DNA of 64,000 nucleotides from Hermodice carunculata (lineage: Eukaryota; Annelida; Polychaeta; Eunicida; Amphinomidae): NCBI GenBank assembly GCA_964020975.1, contig OZ026622.1:57646010-57710009 (forward strand). Direction: 5' to 3'. The position numbers and the translations under genes were made by a program. Below the pieces are notes generated by a model. The model worked only from the letters and a program-made list of their open reading frames with translations, did no database searches and was not told the DNA's origin. Shown here one piece after another: positions 41,890 through 52,463 of this stretch. Every line of letters begins with the position of its first letter. The stretch's first letter is position 1.

Positions 41890-43290
41890 TTTTAATAACC
41901 TGACATTTTAATTGTACTGGTATTGCCTGCGGCTGTGTGGGAATCCGTCCATCCGTCCATGCATCCGCGTGTCCCGTTTTCTTGGGGGATAGCAAAAGAA
42001 CCAGATAAGCTGGGATCATGATACTTTTTTAGTTCATCACCCTTTTTAAAGTTTACGTCGAGTTTGAAGGACAACGACCGTGACCCAATTTTAAGGTAAC
42101 GTATGTCAAATCTCTATGAATTCCTGTATATAATTTCAGGAGAACCAGTATTGCTAGGGTCATGAAACACTTACAGATGGTCACCCTTGCAGCAGTCTTC
42201 ATCATGTTTGAAGAACAGTGACTTTGCCCTAATTTGAAGTTCATCTGAGGCAATTTTAAGGTAATCTTCAATTCTCTGTTTCTTGCACACAATACCAGAA
42301 GAACCAGAATTGCTAGGGTCATGAAACATTTATAGATAGTCACCCTTGTAACGATCATTAACTTTGAAGGACAGTGACCTTGACCTTATTTGAAGGTCAT
42401 CAGAGGGAATTTTAAGGTGACCTAGATCAATTGTCAATGAATTTCTTGCACGCGAAATAAGAACCAGAATTACTAGGATCATGAAACATTGACAGTCACT
42501 CTTCTAATGGTCTTTGTCAAGTTTAAAAGTGACCTTGACTTAATTTGAAGGTCACTAGCAATTTTTCTCTTTATTCGTGTCTTGTACATGAGACCTTACG
42601 AATTGGATAAGATAAGATCACAATACTTATACAGTTAATCACCCTTATAAGGGTCTTGCTCAGGCTTGAAGGACGCCTGGCTCTGTGTGTGAATCCATGC
42701 ATAAATCCCCCCCCCCCCCCCCCGTGCACGATTTCAGAAGTACTAGATAAGCCGTGATCATGGAACTTTGTTAGTAGATCACCCTGAATAAGGTTTATGT
42801 CAAGTTTGAAGGACAATAACTTTGATCTTATTTTAAGGTCACCTACATCAATTCAAAACATTCGGACAATAACCCTTGCAAGTGTCTTCTTCAAGTTGGA
42901 AGGGCAGTGCCCTCGACCTAATTTGAAGTCACGAGAGGATTTTTAAAATTTTTAATAAATGTCTTGTACATGAGATCATTGGAACAGGATAAGACAGGAT
43001 CAAAAGACTTTTACAGTTTTATTACCCTTGTAAGAGTCCAGCTAAGGTTTGACGAACAGTCATCTCGACATGATTTCAAGGTCACCAGGGTCGATCCACT
43101 TTTTGAAAAAAAATGCAAGGAATATCAGAAGAGCCAGATAAGCTAGAATCACAAAGCTTACGGTTGATTACCTTTTCGTAAGGTGAATTCAACTTTGAAG
43201 GAGAATGGCGGTGACTCAATTCTAAGATCACCCTGCCCAATTTACTTTGAAATTTTTGCACACGATATCAGGGGAATCAGATCCCTTTTG
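41890..43290 (+). repeat. Tandem array of about nine diverged units of roughly 145 bp
   Basis: Each unit carries, in order, an ACCAGA(A/T)...GGATCATGA(A/T)AC block, a TCACCCTTGTAA-like block, GTTTGAAGGACA, a TGACCTTGACCT-like block, AATTTGAAGGTCA, and a TCTTGCACA-like block. The GTTTGAAGG anchor recurs at about 42063, 42206, 42363, 42522, 42664, 42804, 42896, 43048 and 43194, giving spacings of 92-159 and mostly 140-159 bp. The left end contains (GTCCATCC)-type repeats (41945-41975). Non-coding. Units are 70-85 percent alike by eye. Confidence 0.85.
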
Positions 43291-43869
43291 TAGGCGGCTG
43301 TGGGGTTTTAAGGCGTTAGCCTTAAAGTTTGTTTAGTATAGTGCCTGTATCACTAATTTCAAAGTTGGAACGATGGTGGGGTCGACTTTCTAAGCCCATT
43401 GCAAGTCCATCATTCTTGTTTATGCTTGATCCTCTGTCTACTTCATCCGCCATTTGGCAGGACATACAGAGAGTTATTATATAAGAGTCAATCATTGTTG
43501 CTTTTGAAAATGGCAATTGGGGCCTCCTTGCATTTTCTTGGATAGTAATTTTGGTCAGCACATTATCTGCATCCGTGAATGTGGTTCTACTCGTGTGCTG
43601 TAGCAGAGACTTTTAATATATAGACAAATTGTACCATAACAATGATGTGACCCATTAACAACCTGATTTCTGTGTTTAGCATTTGCCAAAATGTAAGCCA
43701 GGTGGTTGATGTTTATATAAACTATACTAAATATTTCATCTTTTGGTTTAAATGTGGATCAGAAGAAACTAAACTCTATGATATACATTTGTAGTTAGCA
43801 TGCCTCCAAGTGGATATCGTCTTATGGTACAAAACAGAACAAGTGCTTTGTAGCTGGTAATATGAAGTA
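43291..43869. other. Spacer, no gene seen
   Basis: Nothing recognisable. Confidence 0.45.
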
Positions 43870-44330
43870 TATTGAATGGTAGCACTTAAAACAGACTCCA
43901 GTGCTGAGATTCTGCAATTTTCAATCATTCTGGTACGTCGTCAGATCATTTTGCCAAAAAGAATTGAGAGTTTCCGTACAGTATACAATGGGCCTATCAT
44001 ATCCTGTCCACAGACCGAAGCTAAGCTGTATGTATGGTCCTCTATATGTATGTCTATTTTAACTTATGGGGCAGATTGTTGAACTTAGCTAAGACCAATG
44101 TAAACACAATGGAAAATGTTCAGGGACACAGATTAAATAGTGTTTGGGCTAAGGGAAAGTTTCACGGAACACAAATTTACTTAGTGCTCTGATGGTGACT
44201 TCAGTGGCTCCTGTGGTGAAACAGAAAACATTTCATTTTATTTCAGAGCTTTTGAAGTAGAGTCTCTACTTCGAAGAAATACATGGGGGCTAAATATATT
44301 TTCACTGGCATCCACGTCAGAGGGACCCTG
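43870..44330 (+). mobile_element. LINE ORF2 C-terminal fragment
   Basis: TEAKLYVWSSICMSILTYGA (44018-44080) matches the K-L-x-L-Y-x-S-V-C-x-x-I-L-T-Y-G block found after the reverse transcriptase in an invertebrate LINE type. It continues, broken, with a NTMENVQGH-like stretch and a GLNIFSLAS segment near 44295. Probably the same LINE type as 21980-23100. Confidence 0.6.
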
Positions 44331-44718
44331 GTCTTACAGGTGTTGCAGAACGGGATCTTCGCGGCTAAATATTGGGTGCGCATGCGCTATTTTTTGGAAT
44401 AGAATGGCTATTTGGTGCATTGGAAAACTCGATCTGTACAAGATATTTACAAAGTTGATTTAGTCAACTCATGTTCCAAATAATTTTAAAGGTGTCAAGA
44501 TTATTTGTATGTGGTCATATGTGACTTTTTTCCTGTCATTGGCAACTTTTTGTGCTTCTTGAGAATCACGGAAAGTCAAGAGACTGTAATTGATCACCCA
44601 GTCTCTTTAGGATGGTGGCATTGTTACCTGTGTATATAGGATCTATTGTTCCACGAACGGGTAATCGGGTTGTCTAACGCTATTTGATAGCGGACAATTG
44701 CATACTAACTTACAAAAA

Positions 44719-45583
44719 ATGGCTGGTGACAAACAAATGGGTGATCAACAAAGTAGCCCTTGCAATCAAGGTAGTTCAGAAGTCGACCTCACTGATGGTG
44801 ATTTACGTGACTCTCGGTGTCTCATTTTTGGGCATGACAACAGTTTGGAAAATCAACAAGAAGAGAGTGTGATCCCTAGTGTCTGTAATGGTTATCAACC
44901 TATGTTTGTTGGGAATAAGTTGACTGGTTTGCATGATGAAAACAAACTTGTTGACTGTCCAAATAAAAGTACCAGTAAAAGGCATAAAAAAGACTTTTCC
45001 TGAAAATGATAGTGGCAAAAACAAAAAGAGGAAGAAAAAAACTGTCGACAAAACCACAAAAGTATGTATGGTCAGGTGTTGCATTTGCATGACATGGGAG
45101 AAGTCACGTGACAATGAAAGTGCCATCTGGAAATGTAATCGCTGTGGTACCATGCTGACTGTATTGGGGGCTGTCCAACAGCAGTTGGCCAGCCTTACCT
45201 CCTCCAACACGGCAATTGAGCAAAGGCTGGACTCTCTCATTAAACAAAACGAAGCTTTGGCGGCAGAGAATGCAAAGCTACTTTCAAAATTCACTGAAAT
45301 GACCGTAACTTCGCAGGTTCAACTCAAGACTAACAACACTGACAGCTTGTCAATTCCACAAATAGATGCAGCTTCTGTTAAGAAAGGAAAATCTACAGTG
45401 AAGGTTCCACCGACATCTTCATCCTCTAATGGCACTTGTATATCACCAATGACTTGCGATAACTTGAACGATACCCTAGTGATTGGTGACTGTTTGCTAA
45501 GGGATGCCAGCAATTATGTAGCTAATGGTACTGATGTCATTAGTCTGAAAATGCTACCATCAGTAACGTGCATGACAAAATAA
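44719..45583 (+). CDS. LINE ORF1, N-terminal part: Cys-pair finger, coiled coil, first SGNH block I
   Basis: Starts at ATG 44719 (MAGDKQMGDQQSS). The first frame ends at 45002 and the homologous reading continues in the 44933-45583 frame, so one frameshift lies near 44990. Within the second frame a Lys-rich stretch (KNKKRKKKT) precedes C49-x2-C52 and C68-x2-C71, a PHD-like or treble-clef zinc module reduced to two Cys pairs. Residues 80-125 (LGAVQQQLASL...LLSKF) form a heptad-like coiled coil, probably for ORF1 multimerisation. A Ser/Thr-rich linker follows. Then comes TLVIGDCLLRDAS, matching SGNH block I (GDSLLRD), with Cys at the nucleophile position. A further frame change near 45555 leads into the next ORF. 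Confidence 0.75.
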
Positions 45584-46692
45584 AATCGCTGTACAACAAC
45601 AATGTTAGACACAAAACTAGTATTCTGCAAGCTGGTTCCTACAATAGTAACCTTTCTGATGACACTGAATCATTGGCAGCGGAATACAAACTACTAATAA
45701 AAGGTGCCATTGAGCTCACTTACGGTGGTCGAGTCCTGGTTTCCTGCATATGTTCCAGACTAGATAACTCCACCGCATCTGACAAAGCCAGAGACCTCAA
45801 TGAAAAGGTACGACTAATCTGTGAGAAGGAAAAGTGTGTATTTATTGACAATAGCCTGACCTTCTCATACCGTGACGGCTCTGTAGATGATAGACTACTG
45901 ATGTCTGATAACATTCATCTCACTGATCTTGGTACCAAACGTTTGTTGTGTAACATTGACACATTACGTGGCGTCGACATCTATAGAAATAGTTATAGTC
46001 CTGTTCAAAGTACAGATGTTAAACAGGTAGCATTTGGTCTTACTAAAGACTCTGCCGATAATGCTACAGGAGATCTTATGGGTCTTCATAGTGTCCGTCA
46101 TGATTGCTTTGATGATAATAATGATCATGATGATGTTGATGATAAGTGTGACCATGATGACGACTTGGGTGTTGGCAGTGCACATATCATTGGTGACTCT
46201 ATGGCTTTTCGGATCAACACAAATGGCGTAGTGTGCAAGACCGGCATGTTCGTTGATAAAGATTCAACTGGCAGAACCTGTAATAAAGTTGCTAGCAAAC
46301 TCCAACAACAATCCCATTTCTCTGATAATGATCAAATAGTCATACATACTGGTACGAGACATCTGTCTACTTACTCTGCTGACAAACTTATTCAGTATTT
46401 CCGTATCATTGAGAATAGATTACAAGATCTATCTTTACCTTCAATATATATATCTAGCATTATCTACCAGAGGGACCATATGCCTTGGAAAAAGACGACA
46501 ATGGTCAACACAGCCCTTGAGGTTATTTGCTCTAGGAATAACTGGACGTACATTGACAATGGTAAAATTGATCTTGGCTGTCTTACTGATGATGGTATCC
46601 ATCTTAATTCTGAGGGCCAGTCCTTATTTATTGACAATGTGGTAGCTGCCCTACAGGGGTTTCAGAGGCGGGGACTAACCAGGTCCGGGTGA
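45555..46692 (+). CDS. LINE ORF1, C-terminal part: end of SGNH domain 1 and a complete SGNH domain 2
   Basis: A 374-codon frame is open from about 45568; numbering starts there and its first codon is GTG, so it is a continuation rather than a true start. Residues 1-135 complete the first SGNH-hydrolase-like domain: ILQAGSYNSNLSDD aligns with block III (GxND), and SDNIHLTDLG (D114, H117) is block V with the catalytic Asp-x-x-His. Residues 178-200 are an acidic Asp/His linker. Residues 206-360 form a second domain with the same plan: HIIGDSMAFRI (S211, block I), HTGTRHLSTYS (262-266, block III with RH for ND) and DDGIHLNSEG (D342, H345, block V). SGNH esterase domains are known in CR1-group ORF1; two in series is what I find unusual. 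The stop is TGA at 46690-46692. Confidence 0.8.
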
Positions 46693-47059
46693 ATCCTGTA
46701 GATACAAAAACTAAAAATCATGGTCCCAAACAGGAATGTGTATGTCATGGTTCTGATGTGTGTTTAAACGGTAAACCTGTGGTCACGCTGTGCTCACGTC
46801 AATCTCGTGATTCAATTGTTTTTTTGTTCTGGTTCACCCATGCAGTCAACACACATTTTGACCAGTGAAACCTGTACTAGTTCTGCCCCAACAGGCAATA
46901 AGTGTATCAAGTGTTGTCATATAAGCAGAGGGTAAAAAAAAATGGAGAAAAGGCTGTCTCAATCAAACGTAAATCTACACTGCAGCTACCACATATTAAT
47001 ATTCACAGCCTTCATCATAAAGTTGACCTGACCTTGTTCAGAAATCGATTCACGATCAT

Positions 47060-48149
47060 CCCACTGATATTCTCTGTCTTAGTGAGACCTGGCTGAACAC
47101 GTCCATATTGGACAGTGAACTTGTAATACCTGGTTTCAACCCTTTTAGCAAAGAGAGGGACAAAAGTTCGAGAGGTGGCGGAGTTGGTTTATACGTTTGT
47201 GAAAACATTTAAGCTTATGCATGGAATGATCTGTTTTCTATTGATAATATAGAGGCATGTTGGGTTGAAATAAGCCTACCTGAAGTGTCTTCATTGTTAG
47301 TATGTGCCTTATATCGTACGCCTAGTGCAGGAAGTACCTATTACGAAGAGATTATTGACAATCTTACTAACGCTTCCACACTGGAGAAAGAAATTATAAT
47401 GTTGGGTGATTTAAATATCAACTACAAATGGGATGAGACTTAACATAAAAATCACATTCATTACACTGAACAACTGTTTATTTTAAATCAATTGATTACG
47501 GAGCCGACTCGCGTTACTCTATCGTCATCCACCTTGATTGATGTAATGCTAATGATATGCCACATAAACACTGTCTTGTGTTCAGGGGTTAAGAAGGTTA
47601 CTCTAAGTGATCATTTCTTAATTCATATGTCTCTTGAATTCTCACTTGGTAAACCAGAACATAAATATGTAACTTTTCGTGACTACAAGAAATTTTGCAC
47701 AGACAATTTCATGAGAGCTCTTTAGAATTCCGATATTTTAAGCGGCATATCAAGTATTGACAATGTTGATACTGCTTGGGAAGTGTGGAAGAATGACATT
47801 CTGCGTAGTTTTTTAAATGCATGCTCCTCTAAAAAGGTTACGCTTACAAAATAGAGGCAATCCGTGGATAAATGGTGAAATCACGTATCTAATGTACAGA
47901 CGTGATCATTTACATGATAAAGCTGTAACAGAAAATTCGGCCTTATTGTGGTCCGAGTACATCCGAGCCATCCATATGGTTTTTCTGGGTAAAAAATCAA
48001 ATCTTTCTGTCATCAGTGATATAAGTGCTAACGATTTCAACAAATATTTTACCTTCATATGTCACCAAGTCTCATCTATGTACGCCTCTGAAAATGAATT
48101 GCCATGGAAAGGTCCAGAAAGTATTCGCACTTTCAAGTTTCTTATGTAG
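47060..48149 (+). pseudogene. LINE ORF2 fragment: endonuclease and linker
   Basis: EEP endonuclease blocks in order are LSETWLNTS (catalytic Glu, about 47075), DKSSRGGGVGLYV (about 47160), ALYRTPSAGSTYY (about 47310), IIMLGDLNINYKW (GDxN, about 47395) and VTLSDHFLIHMSLE (SDH, about 47600). These are followed by a RLQNRGNPWINGEITYLMYR segment (47838-47900), the linker that normally precedes the reverse transcriptase, and PWKGPESIRTFKF at 48100-48145. At least two in-frame stops interrupt the endonuclease (about 47210 and 47440), a frame change follows near 47820, and a stop closes the frame at 48147-48149. The part between the RDHLHDK segment and the PWKGPES block is shorter than usual. Confidence 0.8.
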
Positions 48150-48445
48150 GGTCCCGTGTGGCCTCGGGTCCTCTGCTCAGCTGCCGTCGTGCCAAAGTCT
48201 CCAGGTTGGTGCAGTCACACCCTACAACTTACCGGCTCGCAGCAGTTGTGCATTCGGTGTGCAATTGTGTATATGTATCTTTATCAAGTTTGTTGAGATT
48301 TAAGAATTTTTTTCTTTATTTTAAACTTGGGTTATTTTTTCATGCGTAATTTGTGTCGCATTTTATGTTCGATTTATATGCTTTATGTTTATTGCATTTT
48401 GAAATATACTTTTATTTCTCCGTCTTTGCCGGGTTTTAATAAACT

Positions 48446-48446
<1 letters not shown>

Positions 48447-48506
<60 letters not shown>

Positions 48507-48625
48507 TTAATGATAATAAAAATAATAATAATTATAATAATAATTATCATTATTATTATAATGGGTAATAAAAGGTATAATAATATTAATGATAATAAAA
48601 ATAATAATGATTATAGTAATAATTA

Positions 48626-48681
<56 letters not shown>

Positions 48682-48778
48682 CCTTTTACAACTCTTTCAG
48701 TACAAATAATAATAATTATAATAATAATTATTATTATTATTATTATTATCATCATCATCAACATCATCATCATCATCA

Positions 48779-48818
<40 letters not shown>

Positions 48819-48873
48819 CATTATTATTATTATTATCATTATCATACCTTTTACAACTCTTTCAGTACAAATA
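48447..48873. repeat. (TAA)n / (TTA)n foldback with duplicated unique words
   Basis: (TAA)n passes into (TTA)n several times, so the strand can fold back on itself. Two copies of an AATATTAATGATAATAAAAA-containing segment lie at about 48505 and 48582, and two identical copies of ATACCTTTTACAACTCTTTC plus AGTACAAATA lie at 48679-48708 and 48844-48873. The inverse word AAAAGGTATAAT occurs at 48570. This is a complex duplicated microsatellite, probably grown from the LINE tail. Confidence 0.88.
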
Positions 48874-51299
48874 TTTCCGAAAGATTTTAGCGAATGTAAA
48901 TTGTGGCACCAATAATTCTCTAAATGTATATATTTTTACATAAAATATTAACATAATTTTAAATTGAGTGGAAAAATTGACACTGCGCAGTTGATTTGCT
49001 GTAAAAGCAGGTTGGTAACAAAATGTGTAATATATATATGTATATATATATATATTATATATATATTCTAATTGTTATGATAGATGTAAACCACATTTCA
49101 TAAAGTAAAAATGCAATCACAGAGTATTAAACACATTTATTTGGTATATTTAAAGTGTGATTCGATAAAGAAATCACATAGGGTAACTAGAGTACCTGGA
49201 TATTTCATGGAGCTGTTCTGTGTTAAGGTTGCGTGAGATAGTGTGGTCTCAAAATATAATGAAGGATGAATAGAAATATCTGTGTTAGATTTATCAAAAT
49301 ATAATATCTGATGTAAAAACCAACCCGACTTGTGCACTTAAAGGGAAAAAGCCCCCAATTTTTAATAGTGAAACCATATGAAAGACGAAATCGTTTTGAA
49401 TGTCTAGGAGAGTTTATTTACTGCATGGGGGTCGGGTGTTGCAATCAACATGCAGTCAATACGTAATAAGAGGTAAAGAAAAAACTATGTACACTTTGTA
49501 CAAATAAATTTCACCACTTAAAATGCTTGTAACTAATGTGGACGCTAGATCTATGTTGAGAGCTCCAATATCACATAAGCTGGAAACTGCCATTAAACGC
49601 AAACATTGTTTTGTGTTCACAAGAGCCAGTCAAACAAGCAGATTGTACCTACATGTAAATGTGTTAGACAGTCACCAGGTGCCAGCACCAGATAATGAAC
49701 CATAAAAATGGTATTTTTTTTTGGTCTCCAAAATCTTCGCTGATCGCTGGGGGCAAACAGGCTATTGCCCTCCAGAAAGTCTGTTTAGCAGGGGGGGGGG
49801 GGGCAATCCGCAGGCTGGTTTCACATAGTTAGGTTGTTGGCATTCAGTTTTTTTGCTGTTATAGTGACAAGTATCAATCAGGTTAGCGTTTAACATATCA
49901 CTTACCAAATGACATTGACAGTTCTATGAAAAAATTATTTGTTGGGTCTTGAATTTTTTGAAGTCACATTCAACGTCACCATTTTCTAATGTATTTGATG
50001 ACATAAACTCGCCACATATCTGTCAGAGGTCTTCCATGGGCGCCTCTCTTTTTAATAAATGTTTTCATCAGATTTCACTCTACAGTCTTCAAATGACACT
50101 GACTGTCTACGTTTCTGGCGATTTGGTTTATATTTTCAATAGTTGCTCCCATATGTCACGGTTGTTCACAAGTACCCTCACTACAGAAGATGCTTTCTGA
50201 CAGTCTGTCGTTATTTATGTTCAATGTTCTGGATGTGTCTTGTGACACAGATGGGATGGTTGCAGTTTTGATATACAATTTGGTGTGGTCTTTGGATAGT
50301 CAAGTGACGCTTTTCAAGCAGGATATATCTTCTTGGAATTATAAAAGGCTCTAACCAATGACGACGATTGTGGTCCCTCACGAGAGAACGACATTGCACT
50401 TGAAATGGACTTTTCACTTGTCAAGACTCATTTTGTAACGTTTTACTTGAACATATTTACAGCTGATAAGTTTGATTTGATTAATATATTCATTGTTTCA
50501 AGCATTCAATCGCATGTTCATTTATTCCATTTGGTCTGGGGTGTTGAGCTATGTGTTGATTGCAATAGCAGTACTTGTGGCGATACCTGCACCATAAGAA
50601 CAACATAATATGTATAATTGCCGACCTTCAGTGAAGCTTAACCAAAGGTTCAGATCAAAACATTTCAAGCTGACACCTGATCACAGCCAATTATCTGAAG
50701 ACAAGGAGGTAGCTAAATATCAACTACAACCTATTTACATATTGTGTAATCCTCAGCTTGGAAGCATGAGTGGTCTTTTTATTGTTCCACATTGATTCAC
50801 TTGTTACATGCGTATACACTACCAATATCACTGTATTATCACAACATTTATACCTGCTCACATATGCGTAGAAATCACCGTTAGTCATCGTAAGGACCAC
50901 TGGCAAAAGCAAGTTACACTAAACGGACGAGGTAAGAACCAGAACAGTCGAGAATAAGAGAAATTAAATTTGTAGAGATGTGCGAGGACAACCACTGTTT
51001 ATATGAGTAAAGTGCACCGGAAACATGAACGTTCAGACGTTCAACACACACAAAAATATGTAGAGCTAAACTGCTGTGTTTGACTCATTGCAATTATTTG
51101 TGCATATTTACGTATATTATGCCATACAAAAATAAAATGATATAATATTTGCACTATTTCGAGAGCTAATGACCATGTTCATAACGGTAGAATAAAAGTT
51201 ACGCATGCTTTCAGACACTGCTTAACTAACATATTTAAGCAACATTTGCTATATACATACATAAGTAGATGCATATATGCCTCTGTGTGTGAGTGTTAT
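48874..51299. other. Intergenic, no gene assigned
   Basis: Contains a short interrupted (TA)n at 49029-49067 and a run of 13 G near 49791. A Cys-rich frame LCVDCNSSTCGDTCTIR (about 50549-50600) is noted but has no supporting context. A strong-looking donor (GAG|GTAAGA) lies near 50931 on the plus strand. Confidence 0.4.
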
Positions 51300-51675
51300 C
51301 CCTGAGTTGACTTGCAGGTAGGAAAACATTTTGTGGATTCTGTACAAAGACATTTGCAAATGGTGTACCGGCAAATGTCAATTCAAGCTGTATCATTAAG
51401 TACTGTGGAAAGAGTTGCATCAGTTTGGTAATTGACCAAGTCATTTTCTTGTTTTAAAACGTAGGTCTAGTTTCTATTTAAATTTTTGAACATCCAAGTT
51501 ATTACCAAATGCTGAAACAAACACTTCATAATATCGTAAGCTTGTTGAACAACTTTCCACTTTGACACCTTCAGAGCCTGCAGTACAGTTTCTTGCACGT
51601 TTGCTTGCAACTTGGGCAGAAGATAAAGAATATGAAAAAACGTATCGACCTCTTGATTGACTACACCGGATACAA
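51300..51675 (-). pseudogene. Two candidate decayed exons, minus strand
   Basis: Candidate 1 at 51506-51675 has an acceptor ...AATTTAG and a donor CATTTG|GTAATA. It reads VVSGVVNQEVDTFFHILYLL, then PKLQANVQETVLQALKVSKW, an amphipathic helical stretch. Candidate 2, from 51402 down, follows an acceptor CAACTCTTTCCACAG and reads LELTFAGTPFANVFV and VFLPASQL. The two are phase-compatible with each other. The layout is loosely reminiscent of the GAIN region of adhesion GPCRs, but no GPS motif or membrane segments follow. Could be chance. Confidence 0.15.
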
Positions 51676-52067
51676 CTAAATTCTTAATGAATTGTTACCT
51701 GAAACTGATGTATCATGAGAAACTGTTGTGTATACGATGAAAAAGCACTATGAAAATTGACAAAGTGGGAACAGAGGCATAATGATCACTAGCATCGCCC
51801 TGGCTACTTTAAATTTATGCTGGCCATTCGTCATGCTGGGGATTTTGAACGCTGCCTTTTGAAGCCTAAGAGGGCAACAATAATATGTTAACATACGATA
51901 AGCGTCAGGAAAGATGGCACCATTTAGAATATAACGAGATCAAACATTACAAACATTAAACTTAGCATATATCCGTCTTTCATGAACATGAAACCAAACA
52001 AATTAACTGTGAATATAATGCTTGTGGCTATACAGGACAGGACCGTAACCAGGGCTGTGGCACGAAC

Positions 52068-52463
52068 TCACTTCATTGTGCACATTTGACTGCAAAAATA
52101 TTGTGCCCATGTGTCATTGCATAGAACGCGTAACGTTGCACTGTATCCTTGTAAATTAGCTCCAAACCAATGTTCGTTTACAACTTCAAGTTGGCACTGA
52201 ATGATGTCATATGTGGCTGTGATACCTATGATTCTCGAATCTTCATAAGAGACAGTTTTGACAGTTCCGTGGTGGGTCTCTCCTATAGTTGTGGTGCCTG
52301 TTTCCCGTAGATTTTTATTAAAGTTTATTTCCGGGACCATGATGATCATAAATGTGAAACACGACGTCCCTGAACCAAGGTTGTGCTCCTTTAAACTAAC
52401 AATTTTTATTGACTCATTTTCCAAAGATGCAAATGCAAGCTCTAACAGAGACAGACTCACCAT
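52068..52463 (-). CDS. Candidate host exon or unassigned 131-codon frame
   Basis: An ATG-initiated minus-strand frame whose end coincides with a consensus splice donor (ATGAA|GTGAGT at 52066-52072). An acceptor-like ACAACCTTGGTTCAG|GG lies inside, near 52370. The C-terminal part YDIIQCQLEVVNEHWFGANL continues into LQGYSATLRVLCNDTW and AQYFC. It has the spacing C-x9-W-x6-G-x8-C-x7-C, which loosely fits a hormone-receptor-motif (HRM) domain of adhesion GPCRs. Reading phase does not join cleanly to the candidate exon at 51675. Plausible fragment of a host gene, not established. Confidence 0.22.
   Translation of the reverse strand: MVSLSLLELAFASLENESIKIVSLKEHNLGSGTSCFTFMIIMVPEINFNKNLRETGTTTIGETHHGTVKTVSYEDSRIIGITATYDIIQCQLEVVNEHWFGANLQGYSATLRVLCNDTWAQYFCSQMCTMK

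Larger units (their letters stand above)
44640..48447 (+). mobile_element. LINE family S: two-ORF element with SGNH-type ORF1, reverse transcriptase region missing
   Basis: A plus-strand non-LTR retrotransposon in canonical order: ORF1 (44719-46692), then the start of ORF2 with an apurinic-type endonuclease (about 47060-47815) and the linker (47815-48149). The linker stops at KGPESIRTFKF where the reverse transcriptase should follow. The polymerase (about 2 kb expected) is absent. Instead 48150-48447 resembles a short 3' region ending TTTTAATAAACTTA that runs into (TAA)n. PHD-like finger plus esterase in ORF1 is known from CR1/L2-group LINEs, so I place it there by inference. It is less decayed than the other LINEs in the window. 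Confidence 0.82.

Noticed and set aside
41890-43290. CRISPR-like array
   Set aside because: Units are diverged along their whole length with no constant short repeat and unique spacers, and the genome is eukaryotic.
44803-45294. 163-codon minus-strand frame
   Set aside because: Antisense shadow of the LINE ORF1, which has recognisable domains on the plus strand.
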